A stretch of DNA of 64,000 nucleotides. It comes from DATAXP01 sp036272935 (GTDB taxonomy: Bacteria; Planctomycetota; Planctomycetia; Pirellulales; PNKZ01). A program made the translations under genes and the position numbers. Below, one piece after another: positions 26,568 to 36,798 of the stretch (position 1 is its first letter; each line of letters opens with the position of its first letter). The DNA lies in assembly GCA_036272935.1 (NCBI GenBank), contig DATAXP010000055.1, positions 6,664 to 70,663 of the forward strand, read 5' to 3'. The notes below the pieces were generated by a model that saw only the letters and a program-made list of their open reading frames with translations, searched no databases and was not told where the DNA came from.

Positions 26568-27224
26568 ATGGGTACTATTTTACGACTCGTCGCGTTCAGC
26601 GCGTTCGCTGCGGCCAGCGGCATGCTGGGCAGCAATCCGGCGAGCGCGCAGATGTACTACCGGTATCCCTACTATTCGTTCATGTACAGGCCCCAGAATT
26701 ACTACATACCGCCGGCGTTCATGCCACCGGCATACCTGCCTTCGACGAACGGCTTTGCGTATCGGCCCGCGCCGTTATCGCCTGATCCCGACCAGGCGAT
26801 GGCCGAGGATCAGGCGGCGCGGCGATTCCTCGAACTCGAACAGCCCGGCCCCACGCTGCCGCAATACCAGAACACGATCGAGCAAGCCGCGGCCATGCAC
26901 GATCGGGCGATCGCGGCGCGGGCGGCTGCCCATCGGCTCACCGTCGTCCAATTCGACCGCGTTCACAACGTCATCATGTGGCCGCTGGTGCTGCGGTCAC
27001 CGAAGTACGATGCCCTGCGATTCAAGCTCGACAAGCTGTTCCACGATCGCACGCCGCAAAACAGCGGCGAAGGCTCGGTGAATGAGAAGGCGATCGACGC
27101 GACATGCCAGGAGATGGAAGCGCTGCTGAAGACCGAGATCAAAGAACTGCCGCCGATGGACTTCATCGACACGCAACAGTTCATCCACAGCCTGGCGTAT
27201 GAGGCGCGGTTTCCGGTGAAATAG
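26568..27224 (+). CDS. Secreted hypothetical protein with Tyr/Pro-rich N-terminus
   Basis: This 218-residue protein has a signal peptide (SAFAAASGMLGSNPASA) followed by a Tyr/Pro-rich stretch at about 29-75 (MYYRYPYYSFMYRPQNYYIP) and a mostly helical, charged C-terminal domain with PMDFIDTQQFIHSLAYEARF at its end. GAGGT precedes the ATG. No domain was recognised; the Tyr/Pro-rich segment resembles linkers in surface proteins. The 285 bp upstream (26283-26567) contain no other gene that I can support. Confidence 0.7.
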   Translation: MGTILRLVAFSAFAAASGMLGSNPASAQMYYRYPYYSFMYRPQNYYIPPAFMPPAYLPSTNGFAYRPAPLSPDPDQAMAEDQAARRFLELEQPGPTLPQYQNTIEQAAAMHDRAIAARAAAHRLTVVQFDRVHNVIMWPLVLRSPKYDALRFKLDKLFHDRTPQNSGEGSVNEKAIDATCQEMEALLKTEIKELPPMDFIDTQQFIHSLAYEARFPVK

Positions 27225-27228
27225 CGGA

Positions 27229-28404
27229 CTACTCGGACGCCTTTGGCAAGACCGCGTGTGGCGTGCTCACGACTGCGCCGCGCACGTCGGTGATCGCCAA
27301 AAAATAAGCCAATGGCCGCTCGGCGGGCAAGGTAACGCGTACGAAGCCCTCTTCGACCCTTGCGGGGACGTTCTTCCAAGTACGGCGAATCCAAGGGCCG
27401 GTACCACTGGTGAAGTACAGCAAGGCGGAAGTAATCGGCACTGCCGTGGTAAATCTCGCTTCCACCGCGCCGTCGGCCGTCTGCATTGCCTCAAGGCGCG
27501 CTAGCCCTTTCTCTCGTTTCAGTGCGGCGTCAACGAAGATGGCTTGCTCGGACCAAGGTCGGACTTCAGGTGGTTTCGACGAAATCTTGGGGCGGATCGA
27601 GAGCCAAACGTGACCGGGAACGGTCTGATAACAAGTTTGCAGCACGTCGAACGGCGAACCGAACTCGTATGCGGTCGCGAAGAACAAGATTGGACATCGT
27701 ACTTGGCGCAAATACCGCTGCGTATCGAACCATTTTTTGAGGCCCTCCAGATTCTTCGGACCAGGCTTCAGGAACCGCTGCATGCCATCGGTCCCTTCGC
27801 GCAAAAAATCGCAGCAACCGTCAGCTACCGCAACTTTCACGCGATCATCAATGCCGGCCACGACGCATGTCAGATATCCATCGCCGACGACGCCAATTCG
27901 TTCCCGATCAACCTCGTTCAAGCCTGTCAGCAAGGACAAAGCTCGCACCGTGTCGGAAACCGCATGATACGCTTGCGTATTCCCGACGTCCTCGTCCGTG
28001 AACACGCGCAATTTGCGATCTGCCAATTCAATCGGCCCACCATCGGGCAAGCGCCCACCGTTATAGGCGTTGACCATTAACGATATGTAGCCGAGTTTCG
28101 CCCACCCGTTTGCCTCGAAGGTAAACGCTCCACCTCGGCCGGTCACCACCACGGCGGGAAACGGACCTTTCCCTTCCGGTTGAGCCAAGTACGCTTTGAC
28201 GCGCGTGGGTTTACCGTGCAACGGTTCGCCCTGAAACAGAATCTCATCGCAGCCGTCGAGGCCATCGCCACGCGAATACTCAGGAGGCGAAGCTAGCTCG
28301 ACCATGTTCCAAGGGCCGGTGTCGCGCGGTGAGTCGGCGGCACTTGCTTGAGCTGCGACGATGCAACCTAACAGAAGAAACTGTGGCAATTTTAGAAGGT
28401 TCAT
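27229..28404 (-). CDS. Secreted alpha/beta-hydrolase-like protein lacking a catalytic triad
   Basis: The ATG at 28404 begins a signal peptide (LPQFLLLGCIVAAQASAAD) and gives 391 residues. The fold resembles acetyl-xylan-esterase or dienelactone-hydrolase-like enzymes: PFPAVVVTGRGGAF, then LTGLNEVDRERIGVVGDGYL. Relatives have a nucleophile elbow of the form GxSxGGYLT; here the segment is GVVGDGYLT (171-179), shorter and without Ser. The expected acid and His regions read ATAYEFGSP and RPKISSKPPEV, without an Asp/His pair. It is thus probably a non-catalytic binding protein. A C-terminal beta domain follows (ITSALLYFTSGTGPWIRRTW). Confidence 0.7.
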   Translation of the reverse strand: MNLLKLPQFLLLGCIVAAQASAADSPRDTGPWNMVELASPPEYSRGDGLDGCDEILFQGEPLHGKPTRVKAYLAQPEGKGPFPAVVVTGRGGAFTFEANGWAKLGYISLMVNAYNGGRLPDGGPIELADRKLRVFTDEDVGNTQAYHAVSDTVRALSLLTGLNEVDRERIGVVGDGYLTCVVAGIDDRVKVAVADGCCDFLREGTDGMQRFLKPGPKNLEGLKKWFDTQRYLRQVRCPILFFATAYEFGSPFDVLQTCYQTVPGHVWLSIRPKISSKPPEVRPWSEQAIFVDAALKREKGLARLEAMQTADGAVEARFTTAVPITSALLYFTSGTGPWIRRTWKNVPARVEEGFVRVTLPAERPLAYFLAITDVRGAVVSTPHAVLPKASE

Positions 28405-28475
28405 GTGATTCTCGATGAACCGATGTTTCAGGTTACCGGTCGTACCCGGCAATCCGGCCGTGCTTGATCTATATC

Positions 28476-28516
28476 AAAGAAAAAGCCCGGCGGACACACA
28501 TCGCGTCCGCCGGGCT
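28476..28516 (-). terminator. Rho-independent terminator of groESL
   Basis: A 12-bp perfect stem (AGCCCGGCGGAC 28484-28495, GTCCGCCGGGCT 28505-28516, 9-nt loop) lies 37 bp after the groEL stop. On the minus strand it is followed by TTTTTCTTT. Confidence 0.85.
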
Positions 28517-28553
28517 TGCAATTTCCGGCTCACTGCGAATTGCTAACCGCTGC

Positions 28554-30173
<1,620 letters not shown>

Positions 30174-30219
30174 GGGGAATGTGTCTCCTGAATACCGTTA
30201 ATACATTGGTGTGTTGGAA

Positions 30220-30281
30220 GCCCAGGGCAGGCTGGCAGCGGCTACTGCCAAGGCGACCCGGGTTGCCAGCCTGCCCTGGGC
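30220..30281. repeat. Palindromic element of the GCCCAGGG family between groES and groEL
   Basis: Perfect 18-bp arms at 30220-30237 and 30264-30281 (beginning GCCCAGGGCAGGC) enclose 26 nt. A sister element is at 35280-35345. In the groESL transcript it would form a strong hairpin just before the groEL ribosome site, possibly affecting groES/groEL ratio. Confidence 0.85.
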
Positions 30282-30292
30282 GTTTGAATGCG

Positions 30293-30634
30293 TTACCCTT
30301 CGATGACCGCGAGGATGTCGTCCTCGCGCATGAGCAGCAGTTCCTGGTCGTTGGTGCTAAACGGAACTACCTCGCCGGCGTACGAGGTGAACAGGACGCG
30401 ATCGCCCACCTTCACTTGGCTCTTGCTGCGCTTACCGTTGTCCAGCAGCTTGCCGTCGCCGATGCTGACGACCTTGCCGCGGGCTGGCTTGTTCTTGGCG
30501 CTATCGGGCAGGACGATGCCGCCGGCGGTCTTCGATTCCGACTCCTCGCGCTGAACCACCACGCGATCGCCCAACGGCTGCAACTTAACCGGGCCCTTGG
30601 CCGCCTTTTTCTTTTCCTTCATGCCGACTGACAT
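30293..30634 (-). CDS. groES: Co-chaperonin GroES
   Basis: GroES forms the heptameric lid of GroEL. The 113-residue product has the typical VKLQPLGDRVVVQREESES start, the mobile loop TAGGIVLPDSAKNKPARG, and GDRVLFTSYAGEV. It carries an N-terminal extension (MSVGMKEKKKAAKGP) of about 15 residues compared with E. coli. GGAGG precedes the ATG. No CIRCE operator (TTAGCACTC-N9-GAGTGCTAA) was found upstream. Confidence 0.95.
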   Translation of the reverse strand: MSVGMKEKKKAAKGPVKLQPLGDRVVVQREESESKTAGGIVLPDSAKNKPARGKVVSIGDGKLLDNGKRSKSQVKVGDRVLFTSYAGEVVPFSTNDQELLLMREDDILAVIEG

Positions 30635-30781
30635 TGCTCGCTAGCCTCCAAGAAGTGCTGAAACAACGGATGTTAGTTTTGGGTTGACGGCGCGTGGTAC
30701 TGCCATTTCGGCGTGCGCGCCACGGACGTGCGGAGGAACTAGCAACCAGCGGGCCAATTAAGCACCTCATATTGCAAGTTA

Positions 30782-30810
30782 TTGATAGACAAAGTGTTGC
30801 GTTTCATCAA
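30782..30810 (-). promoter_or_regulatory. Possible sigma-70 promoter of groESL
   Basis: On the minus strand TTGATG (30805-30810) and TATCAA (30782-30787) are 17 bp apart, about 150 nt upstream of groES, within the 430-bp gap 30635-31064 that holds no supportable gene. Each box matches four of six consensus bases, so this is only a candidate. Confidence 0.3.
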
Positions 30811-31064
30811 ATCGTCATTGGCTCGTCGCCACCAATCTGCGAGAAGACTGCCAATCTGACACCGACCTCCCGGGGACCGCACGATCGCTACGGGCTGAAC
30901 TTTTTCCGCGACCTTGTCTCCTTTTTTCACCATTCCATGTTGTCTAATCGCCGCATGTTGCCAAAACGCATGCTACGGTTCCTTCGAGGCGAACTATCGG
31001 CGGCCGTCGGGCCGCATCGTCGACAGGAGCATGCTCCGCCATCCCCGGGCGGAGCGCAGCGACC

Positions 31065-33623
31065 ATGGCCGGGTCCAACCAACGACAATCGATCGCACGA
31101 GCGCTGCTGGTCGCCGCGTCGATTCTGTTGGGCTCGGGGTGCGCGAACTTCAACGTCAATAGCTGCATCGACCCCACGGGCGATCGCATCTTCAAGCACA
31201 CCGGCACGTCGAGCTGCCCGGTAGGCTGTCCGTTCGGCGGCCCAAGCTGCGGCAAGCAATCTTGCCACCAGGGGCACAAGTGCCCGCTGCACCATCCGCC
31301 GAAGCCGATCAACTGCCATCCCGAGCCTGGCACAATCGGCGTCCATCAACCGGTCGGCTTGTGCATCACGCCGCAAACGATCGTCGCCCCGGTCGGTGCC
31401 GAGGTGGTGCTAAAGGCGGCGATCTGCGACCAGCACGGGCTGACCACGGCCAACGAAAAGGTCGAATGGATGATCGCTCCCGGCGGCGTGGGCGAGTTCG
31501 TCGCTCTGGGGGAGAACTCGTGGTACGACATGTTCCTCGGCGCCCCGCTCGCCAAAAAAGTGAGCAGCACCTACGCCGTCAACGCCACTTCGTCGACGTA
31601 CCTGTGCCTCAACCGCGGCACGCCCAGCCACGACGACGATGTTCCGGTGATCAAGGGGCAAGCCTGGGTCACCGTCAGCTCGCCGCTGGAAGGGCTGAGC
31701 CGAGTGACGGCCTACGCGCCGAACGTCTATGGCTGGGATCAGCGCCAGCGCACCGCCACGGTGTACTGGATCGACGCCTGCTGGAACTTTCCTCCCGCGG
31801 CCATCAACCCGGCAGGCACCCGGCAGACGCTTACCACCAGCGTCGCCCGGCAAACCAGCGGTTCCCCGCAGCCCGGCTACCGAGTGCGCTACGAAATCCT
31901 CGACGGCCCCCCGGCCAACTTGCTGCCCGGCGGCACGCAAACCGTCGGCTACAACTCGGCCGAGAGCGGCACTCAGACAGCCGGCTTCGCTCCGGAAGGC
32001 TCGCAGATCATCGAGGTGCCGACCGATTCGCTCGGCCAGGCCCACGTCGATATCGTGCAGACCACCGCAGCCCCGGGCACGAATCACGTCAGCGTGCAGA
32101 TCATCCGCCCCGGCGAACTAAGTGCCGACGGCAGCCGGCTGGCCGTGGCCACCGGCAGCACGCAGGCAACCTGGGGCTCGCCGAGCCTGTTTGTCCGCAA
32201 GACCGGCCCCGTGCAGGCAAGCGTCGGCTCGACGATGGTCTACAACGTAGAAGTACGCAACTCTGGGGCCGGCACCCTGCGCGGCGTGACGGTGACCGAG
32301 CAATTGCCGCAAGGCACGACGCTAGTTGGATCGAATCCGGCGGCCAGACCTGGCTCTGGCGCGCTGATGTGGAACTTCGGCGACTTGAGCCCCGGCGAGA
32401 GCCGGCGTATCGAGCTGAGCCTGCGGGCCGACCGCTTCGGCACGATCAATAATTGCGTCACTGCCCGAGCGGCCGACGGCACGACCGCGCAGGACTGTGT
32501 AACGACAACGATCACCGCCCCGTCGATCGACGTCGCGGTCAACGTCAATCCGGCTCAGGCAACCGTCGGTAGCCGTGTGACGTTCACGGCCCGTGTGACC
32601 AACCGCGGCGGCGACCCAGCACGCAGCCTGGTCATTGTCGAGCGCTTCGACGGCGGCTTGAAGCACGACGTCGCCCCGAATCCGATCGAAGCCGACCTCG
32701 GCGATTTGCAGCCGGGCCAATCGCGCGACATCACCAGCACATTTACCATCACCGCCCCTGGCCAACTGTGCAACCGCGTTGAGGTGCAAGGGCAAGCGGG
32801 CCTGCGAGCCACCGGCCAGGCTTGTGTGAACGCCGTCCCCGCCGCGACTGCCCCCGCGATCGCACCGCCGCCGATTACCGCCCCCCCGGTCACCAGCACC
32901 GGCCAGAAGCCGACGCTCGTCGTGCGCAAGAACGGCCCGGCGACCAAGAACGTCGGCGACGAGGCCAATTTCGAGATCACCGTCACCAACAACGGCCCGG
33001 TGGTGGCGAACATGCTCAAGATTTCCGACAACTACGACCTGTCGCTCGATCCGATCGGCGCGACCGACGGCCATTCGTTCGCCGGCGACGACTTGGTGTG
33101 GCTCGTCGACACGCTGCCGGTCGGTAAGACGATTCGCTTCCAGGTGAACTGCCGCTGCGTGGCCCGCAACGACAAGGCTTGCAACCGCGTGACTGTCACC
33201 AGCCAAGAAGGGGCCCGCGGCGATTCCGAAGCGTGCCTGGCCATTCAAGGCAGTGCAGCGGGCTTACAGGTGAACCTCGGCGACCTGACCGATCCGGTGG
33301 CCGTTGGCAAGCAAACCACTTTCCAACTGCTGGTGACGAATCCTGCGACGGTTGCCGACTCGCAGATCGCGGCCAGCATCACGCTGCCGCAAGGCATGAC
33401 CCCGGTGCCAAGCGGCACGGTTGGTCCGTCGGCCTACAGCATCAACGGCAACACGGTTACGTACGCCCCGGTGGCCTCGCTCGTCCCAGGTGCCACGCTC
33501 ACCTATCGAGTGCAGGCCCAGGCCGTGCAGCCGGGCAGCGCGCGCGCTACGGCCAGTGTCACCAGCACCAACATGACCAGCGCCGCGACCGCCGACGAGA
33601 CGACGACGGTGTTTGCCCAGTAG
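31065..33623 (+). CDS. Large lipoprotein with DUF11 repeats and a Cys/His-rich N-terminus
   Basis: This 852-residue protein has a lipoprotein signal (LLVAASILLGSGC, Cys about residue 26). A striking segment follows with many Cys and His (CPVGCPFGGPSCGKQSCHQG, then HKCPLHHPPKPINCHPEP, about 47-91). Next are Ig-like regions (about 95-370) and at least four DUF11-type beta-sandwich repeats, each with the pattern xVRKxGPxxxxVGxxxxFxxxVxN and a PGxxR/T motif (about 375, 485, 620, 745). DUF11 repeats are common in very large planctomycete surface proteins. The Cys/His region could bind metal or form disulfides. It likely sits on the outer membrane. Confidence 0.8.
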   Translation: MAGSNQRQSIARALLVAASILLGSGCANFNVNSCIDPTGDRIFKHTGTSSCPVGCPFGGPSCGKQSCHQGHKCPLHHPPKPINCHPEPGTIGVHQPVGLCITPQTIVAPVGAEVVLKAAICDQHGLTTANEKVEWMIAPGGVGEFVALGENSWYDMFLGAPLAKKVSSTYAVNATSSTYLCLNRGTPSHDDDVPVIKGQAWVTVSSPLEGLSRVTAYAPNVYGWDQRQRTATVYWIDACWNFPPAAINPAGTRQTLTTSVARQTSGSPQPGYRVRYEILDGPPANLLPGGTQTVGYNSAESGTQTAGFAPEGSQIIEVPTDSLGQAHVDIVQTTAAPGTNHVSVQIIRPGELSADGSRLAVATGSTQATWGSPSLFVRKTGPVQASVGSTMVYNVEVRNSGAGTLRGVTVTEQLPQGTTLVGSNPAARPGSGALMWNFGDLSPGESRRIELSLRADRFGTINNCVTARAADGTTAQDCVTTTITAPSIDVAVNVNPAQATVGSRVTFTARVTNRGGDPARSLVIVERFDGGLKHDVAPNPIEADLGDLQPGQSRDITSTFTITAPGQLCNRVEVQGQAGLRATGQACVNAVPAATAPAIAPPPITAPPVTSTGQKPTLVVRKNGPATKNVGDEANFEITVTNNGPVVANMLKISDNYDLSLDPIGATDGHSFAGDDLVWLVDTLPVGKTIRFQVNCRCVARNDKACNRVTVTSQEGARGDSEACLAIQGSAAGLQVNLGDLTDPVAVGKQTTFQLLVTNPATVADSQIAASITLPQGMTPVPSGTVGPSAYSINGNTVTYAPVASLVPGATLTYRVQAQAVQPGSARATASVTSTNMTSAATADETTTVFAQ

Positions 33624-33700
33624 TGCCAAATGCCGTGTGAACGAATTGGCAAGGCGCGATCCGCATTGCGGCGTTGGCGGTGCCGGACATAGGATAAAGC

Positions 33701-33938
33701 ATGCCGACGATCATGCGGTCCGGCCCATATCGTTTCTTTTTTCTATGCCGGCGACGGCGCGGAACCACCACACGCGCACGTCGAGCGCGACCCTTGCGAG
33801 GCCAAGTTCTGGCTTGAGCCGGTTCGCTTGGAACGCAGCCGCGGCTTCGACCGAGCGGAACTGAACCAATTCCAGCGGCTGCTCGTGCAGAATCAACAGA
33901 AGCTTTTAGAGGGCTGGCATGAGTTCTTCCGAGATTGA
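33701..33938 (+). pseudogene. DUF4160 protein, frameshifted
   Basis: The ATG at 33701 starts MPTIMRSGPYRFFF, the classic DUF4160 beginning. After a run of six T (around 33735-33740) the frame is lost; removing one T restores YAGDGAEPPHAHVERDP and continues to KLLEGWHEFFRD with a stop at 33936-33938, giving the usual 78 residues. DUF4160 genes usually precede a DUF2442 gene as here, with overlap, and such pairs are suspected toxin-antitoxin-like modules. As sequenced only about 14 family residues are translated. Confidence 0.8.
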
Positions 33939-34236
33939 AGTCAAATCCGCGCTCGCGACCGCGGTCAAGGTAAGCAACGATGCGTTGTCGGTCGAGTTGA
34001 ACGACGGCCGAACGATCGTCGTGCCGCTCGCTTGGTATCCGCGGCTCTTGCATGCCAGCGCCGGCGAGCGGCGGGCGTGGCGATTGATCGGCGCCGGAAC
34101 GGGCATTCATTGGCCGACGATCGATGAGGATATCAGCGTTGCCAACTTGCTTGCCGGGCAATCGTCGACCGAAAGCCAGACGTCGTTCAAAAAGTGGCTT
34201 GCCGGACGTAAGCGCATTCCACGCGCAAAAAGATGA
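33919..34236 (+). CDS. DUF2442 family protein
   Basis: This 105-residue protein has the DUF2442 pattern: VKVSNDALSVELNDGRTIVVPLAWYPRL, then WRLIGAGTGIHWPTIDEDIS and VANLLAG. DUF2442 proteins are small DNA-binding-like partners found next to DUF4160 genes, as here, where the start lies inside the DUF4160 3' end. The C-terminus is basic (KWLAGRKRIPRAKR). If the DUF4160 partner is inactive, this would be an orphan. Converges on hldD. Confidence 0.88.
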   Translation: MSSSEIEVKSALATAVKVSNDALSVELNDGRTIVVPLAWYPRLLHASAGERRAWRLIGAGTGIHWPTIDEDISVANLLAGQSSTESQTSFKKWLAGRKRIPRAKR

Positions 34237-34257
34237 GCGGCGTACAAGCCGTTGCTG

Positions 34258-35265
34258 CTATGCCGCGCTGCGAATTGATGCTGCCGGCACTGTTTGTGGC
34301 GCAAGGTATGGGTCGTCCGCCTGTAGGTAGTTCACCACGTAATCGCGGACCGCGTCTTCCAGGCTGCGGAATGTCACCGGGCAGCCGGCGGCATGCAGCT
34401 TCGCCATCGTCGCTTGGGTGAAGTATTGGTAACGCCCGCGGAGCGCCTCGGGCATGTCGACGTAGTCGATCTGCGGCGGCAGCTTCATCGCCGCGAACAC
34501 CGCCCGGGTCAAATCGTTCCAGGTGCGCGCGATGCCTGTCCCGAGGTTGAACAGCCCGGCCGTGCGACGCTCGAGCAGCCAGAGAATCACCTCGGCGCAA
34601 TCCTTGACGTACACGAAATCGCGCGCCTGCTGGCCGTCGGCATAATCGGGATGATGCGACTTGAACAGTTGCACGCGCCCCGTGTTGCGAATCTGGCCGA
34701 ACGCCTTGAACACCACGCTGGCCATGTCTCCCTTGTGATATTCGTTCGGTCCGAACACGTTGAAGAATTTCAGGCCGACCATCTGCCGGATCGCGCCGCT
34801 GGCGAGCGCCCATTGGTCGAACCGTTGTTTCGAGTAGCCGTAGCCGTTGAGCGGGCGCAGGCGGTCGACCATGCTCTCGTCGTCAACGTAGTCCGAGGCG
34901 CCGTCGCCATAGGTGGCGGCACTGCTGGCGTAGATGAACCGCACGCCGCGCTCGAGGCACCACGATGCCAAGGTGCGCGAGTACGCGTAGTTGTTGGCCA
35001 TCAGGTAGTCGGCATCGCGCTCGGTGGTGCTGGAGCACGCGCCCAGCTGAATCACTGCCTCGGCCCGCGGAATCGTGCCTCGCTCCAAGCGACGCAGGAA
35101 TTCGTCCTTGTGCACGTAGTCGTCGAACCGCAGCCGAGCGAGGTTCTTCCATTTCTCGCTCTTGGCGAGATGGTCGACGACGAGAATCTTGTCGTGGCCA
35201 GCCTGGTTAAGCCGCCAGACGACCGCGCTGCCGATGAACCCGGCTCCGCCGGTGACGATAATCAT
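34258..35265 (-). CDS. hldD: ADP-L-glycero-D-manno-heptose 6-epimerase
   Basis: HldD (335 residues) converts ADP-D-glycero- to ADP-L-glycero-D-manno-heptose for lipopolysaccharide inner core. MIIVTGGAGFIGSAVVWRLN is the NADP-binding Rossmann motif, ASSAATYG and YGYSKQRFD contain the catalytic Ser and Tyr-x3-Lys, and KFFNVFGPNEYHKGDMASV is typical of HldD. Its presence implies heptose-containing LPS or glycan. A palindrome of the GCCCAGGG family lies just upstream. Confidence 0.93.
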   Translation of the reverse strand: MIIVTGGAGFIGSAVVWRLNQAGHDKILVVDHLAKSEKWKNLARLRFDDYVHKDEFLRRLERGTIPRAEAVIQLGACSSTTERDADYLMANNYAYSRTLASWCLERGVRFIYASSAATYGDGASDYVDDESMVDRLRPLNGYGYSKQRFDQWALASGAIRQMVGLKFFNVFGPNEYHKGDMASVVFKAFGQIRNTGRVQLFKSHHPDYADGQQARDFVYVKDCAEVILWLLERRTAGLFNLGTGIARTWNDLTRAVFAAMKLPPQIDYVDMPEALRGRYQYFTQATMAKLHAAGCPVTFRSLEDAVRDYVVNYLQADDPYLAPQTVPAASIRSAA

Positions 35266-35279
35266 GAGAAAGTGCTGAA

Positions 35280-35345
35280 CAAGCCCAGGGAAGGCCGGGT
35301 GCGACGTTCCATCGGCGGCGCCTCAAGCGGCCTTCCCTGGGCTTG
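35280..35345. repeat. Palindromic element of the GCCCAGGG family upstream of hldD
   Basis: Perfect 18-bp arms at 35280-35297 and 35328-35345 enclose 30 nt. The arm core GCCCAGGGAAGGC differs by one base from that at 30220-30237, so both belong to one repeat family. It sits between hldD and the LarA-like gene, both on the minus strand. Confidence 0.85.
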
Positions 35346-35355
35346 AGGTTCCCCA

Positions 35356-36654
35356 TCATTTCGCGCGGCGATTGTACAGCTTCTCGCGCGTGGCCCAAAG
35401 ACCAGCCGAGGGCGTCGGGATGAAGAAGAAATCCTCGCCGTCGGCCGCGCGATTCCAGCCTTCGCGGAGCTTTTCCGGCTGATAGCGTGCCACGGTTTCT
35501 TCGAGGTCGGCGTAGCCGAAATTCACACCTTCGATCTCCTGGCGCGTGAGATGTCCCGGGGCGTAGGTGATCTTAAACCGACCTTCACTCGAGCCGTGGA
35601 TCAGATGCGCCGTGGCATGGGCCAGGTCCTGCATGTCGGCCTCGACACGATAGCTTTGCATCACCCGCGGCGTGCCGGAGTAGCCGTACTTGCGGATGAT
35701 CGCGTCGACTTCGGGCTGTTCGCCGAACCGCTTCAATCCCGGGGCGATGATCAGCAGTTCGCCGCCGTCGGCCATCGCCATCCGCGTGCGGTATACCGCC
35801 TTGTTGGCGACCCAGGTGCTTACGAACTCATCGGCCTGCATCACGCAGACCATCTTCTTCACTGGTTCGTCGAACACGGTGATGTTCTGCTCGCGCGATT
35901 GAAGGGCCGCGCCCAGGTACGTTTCCAGGTCGTCGCCGACATAGACGCCGGTGTGCACCAGTTGCCCCTGACTGTCGCGGGCCATCACCACCTGGACGTA
36001 CAGATCGGCCAGCCGGCCCAGGTAGCGTTCCTCGGCAAGGTTGAAGCAGTGCCGCACCGGCGTGATCAGGTTTCCCAGGTTGTTCTCGATGCCGCAACAG
36101 GCGGCGGCCATGTGCGACGCGCAGATCAACTCCTTGCCGCCGAGACCGATGAAATAATTCTTGTTGTGATTGGCGAACCCCAGCACTTCGTGCGGCACTA
36201 CGTGCCCGACGTTGATCACCAGGTCCCACGGCTCGTCGATCAGCATGCGGTTGAGCGTAATCGGAATGGCCCAGTCGGCGGCGCCGGCGGTGGCGGCCTT
36301 TACCTCGTCGGCGGCGATTTCGCCCACCCAAGTGCAGCCGCCGCGCCAGTCGTGCGGGTGGATGCGCTCCTCGGGGATGCTGCCGAACATCCGCAGGTTC
36401 TCGTCACGGGTGTGCGGCACATGCTGGCCGAGCGTGGGGATCACGTGTACGTCGGCCTCGCCGCAGAACTGCTGGTACAGCATCTCCGTGAGCCGGCCGA
36501 CGCCCGAGTGCGCCCGGGTGATGTCGGGTGGCAGCAGCAGCACGCGCTTCGGCTTGGCGCATAGCCGGCGGCGCGCCTCGTCGGCGGTCTGCTGCATCAG
36601 CGTACTCAAGTGGTCCCAGCCGATATGCTCGGCGCGTTCAGCGATCCAAGGCAT
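35356..36654 (-). CDS. LarA-like (DUF2088) racemase-family protein
   Basis: From the ATG at 36654 the product is 432 residues and belongs to the lactate racemase LarA N-terminal (DUF2088) family, whose members use a nickel-pincer nucleotide to move a hydride on 2-hydroxy acids. LLPPDITRAHSGVG, PTLGQHVPHT with a conserved His, VINVGHVVPHEVLGFANHNK and GLGGKELICASHMAA with His/Lys positions resembling LarA ligands are present. The substrate is unknown. The frame continues to 36711 through a repeat, so that start is rejected. Divergent from a UbiD-like gene 144 bp away. Confidence 0.8.
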   Translation of the reverse strand: MPWIAERAEHIGWDHLSTLMQQTADEARRRLCAKPKRVLLLPPDITRAHSGVGRLTEMLYQQFCGEADVHVIPTLGQHVPHTRDENLRMFGSIPEERIHPHDWRGGCTWVGEIAADEVKAATAGAADWAIPITLNRMLIDEPWDLVINVGHVVPHEVLGFANHNKNYFIGLGGKELICASHMAAACCGIENNLGNLITPVRHCFNLAEERYLGRLADLYVQVVMARDSQGQLVHTGVYVGDDLETYLGAALQSREQNITVFDEPVKKMVCVMQADEFVSTWVANKAVYRTRMAMADGGELLIIAPGLKRFGEQPEVDAIIRKYGYSGTPRVMQSYRVEADMQDLAHATAHLIHGSSEGRFKITYAPGHLTRQEIEGVNFGYADLEETVARYQPEKLREGWNRAADGEDFFFIPTPSAGLWATREKLYNRRAK

Positions 36655-36664
36655 AGGAGGAAAT

Positions 36665-36792
36665 GCAGAAGTCAGAATGCAAAAGTCAGAAGTAAATGCG
36701 GAATGTGTCACGTTACACAGGATGTGTTGCAGGCACTAGCCCCTTGGGAGGCAGGCGAACTACACTCCGTACTTCTGCATTCTGACTTCTGC
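36665..36792. repeat. Inverted 17-bp repeat between LarA-like and UbiD-like genes
   Basis: GCAGAAGTCAGAATGCA at 36665-36681 is repeated perfectly inverted at 36776-36792. A degenerate direct copy follows the first arm (GCAAAAGTCAGAAG). Similar words (GAATGCAGAAGTACGGAG) occur near 63821-63838, where the order is inverted relative to 36766-36779. Confidence 0.8.
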
Positions 36793-36798
36793 GTTTTG

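Noticed and set aside
30635..31064. CIRCE operator (HrcA site) upstream of groES
   Set aside because: Only a half-site-like word (CAGCACTTC) is present; the inverted partner at the right spacing is missing.
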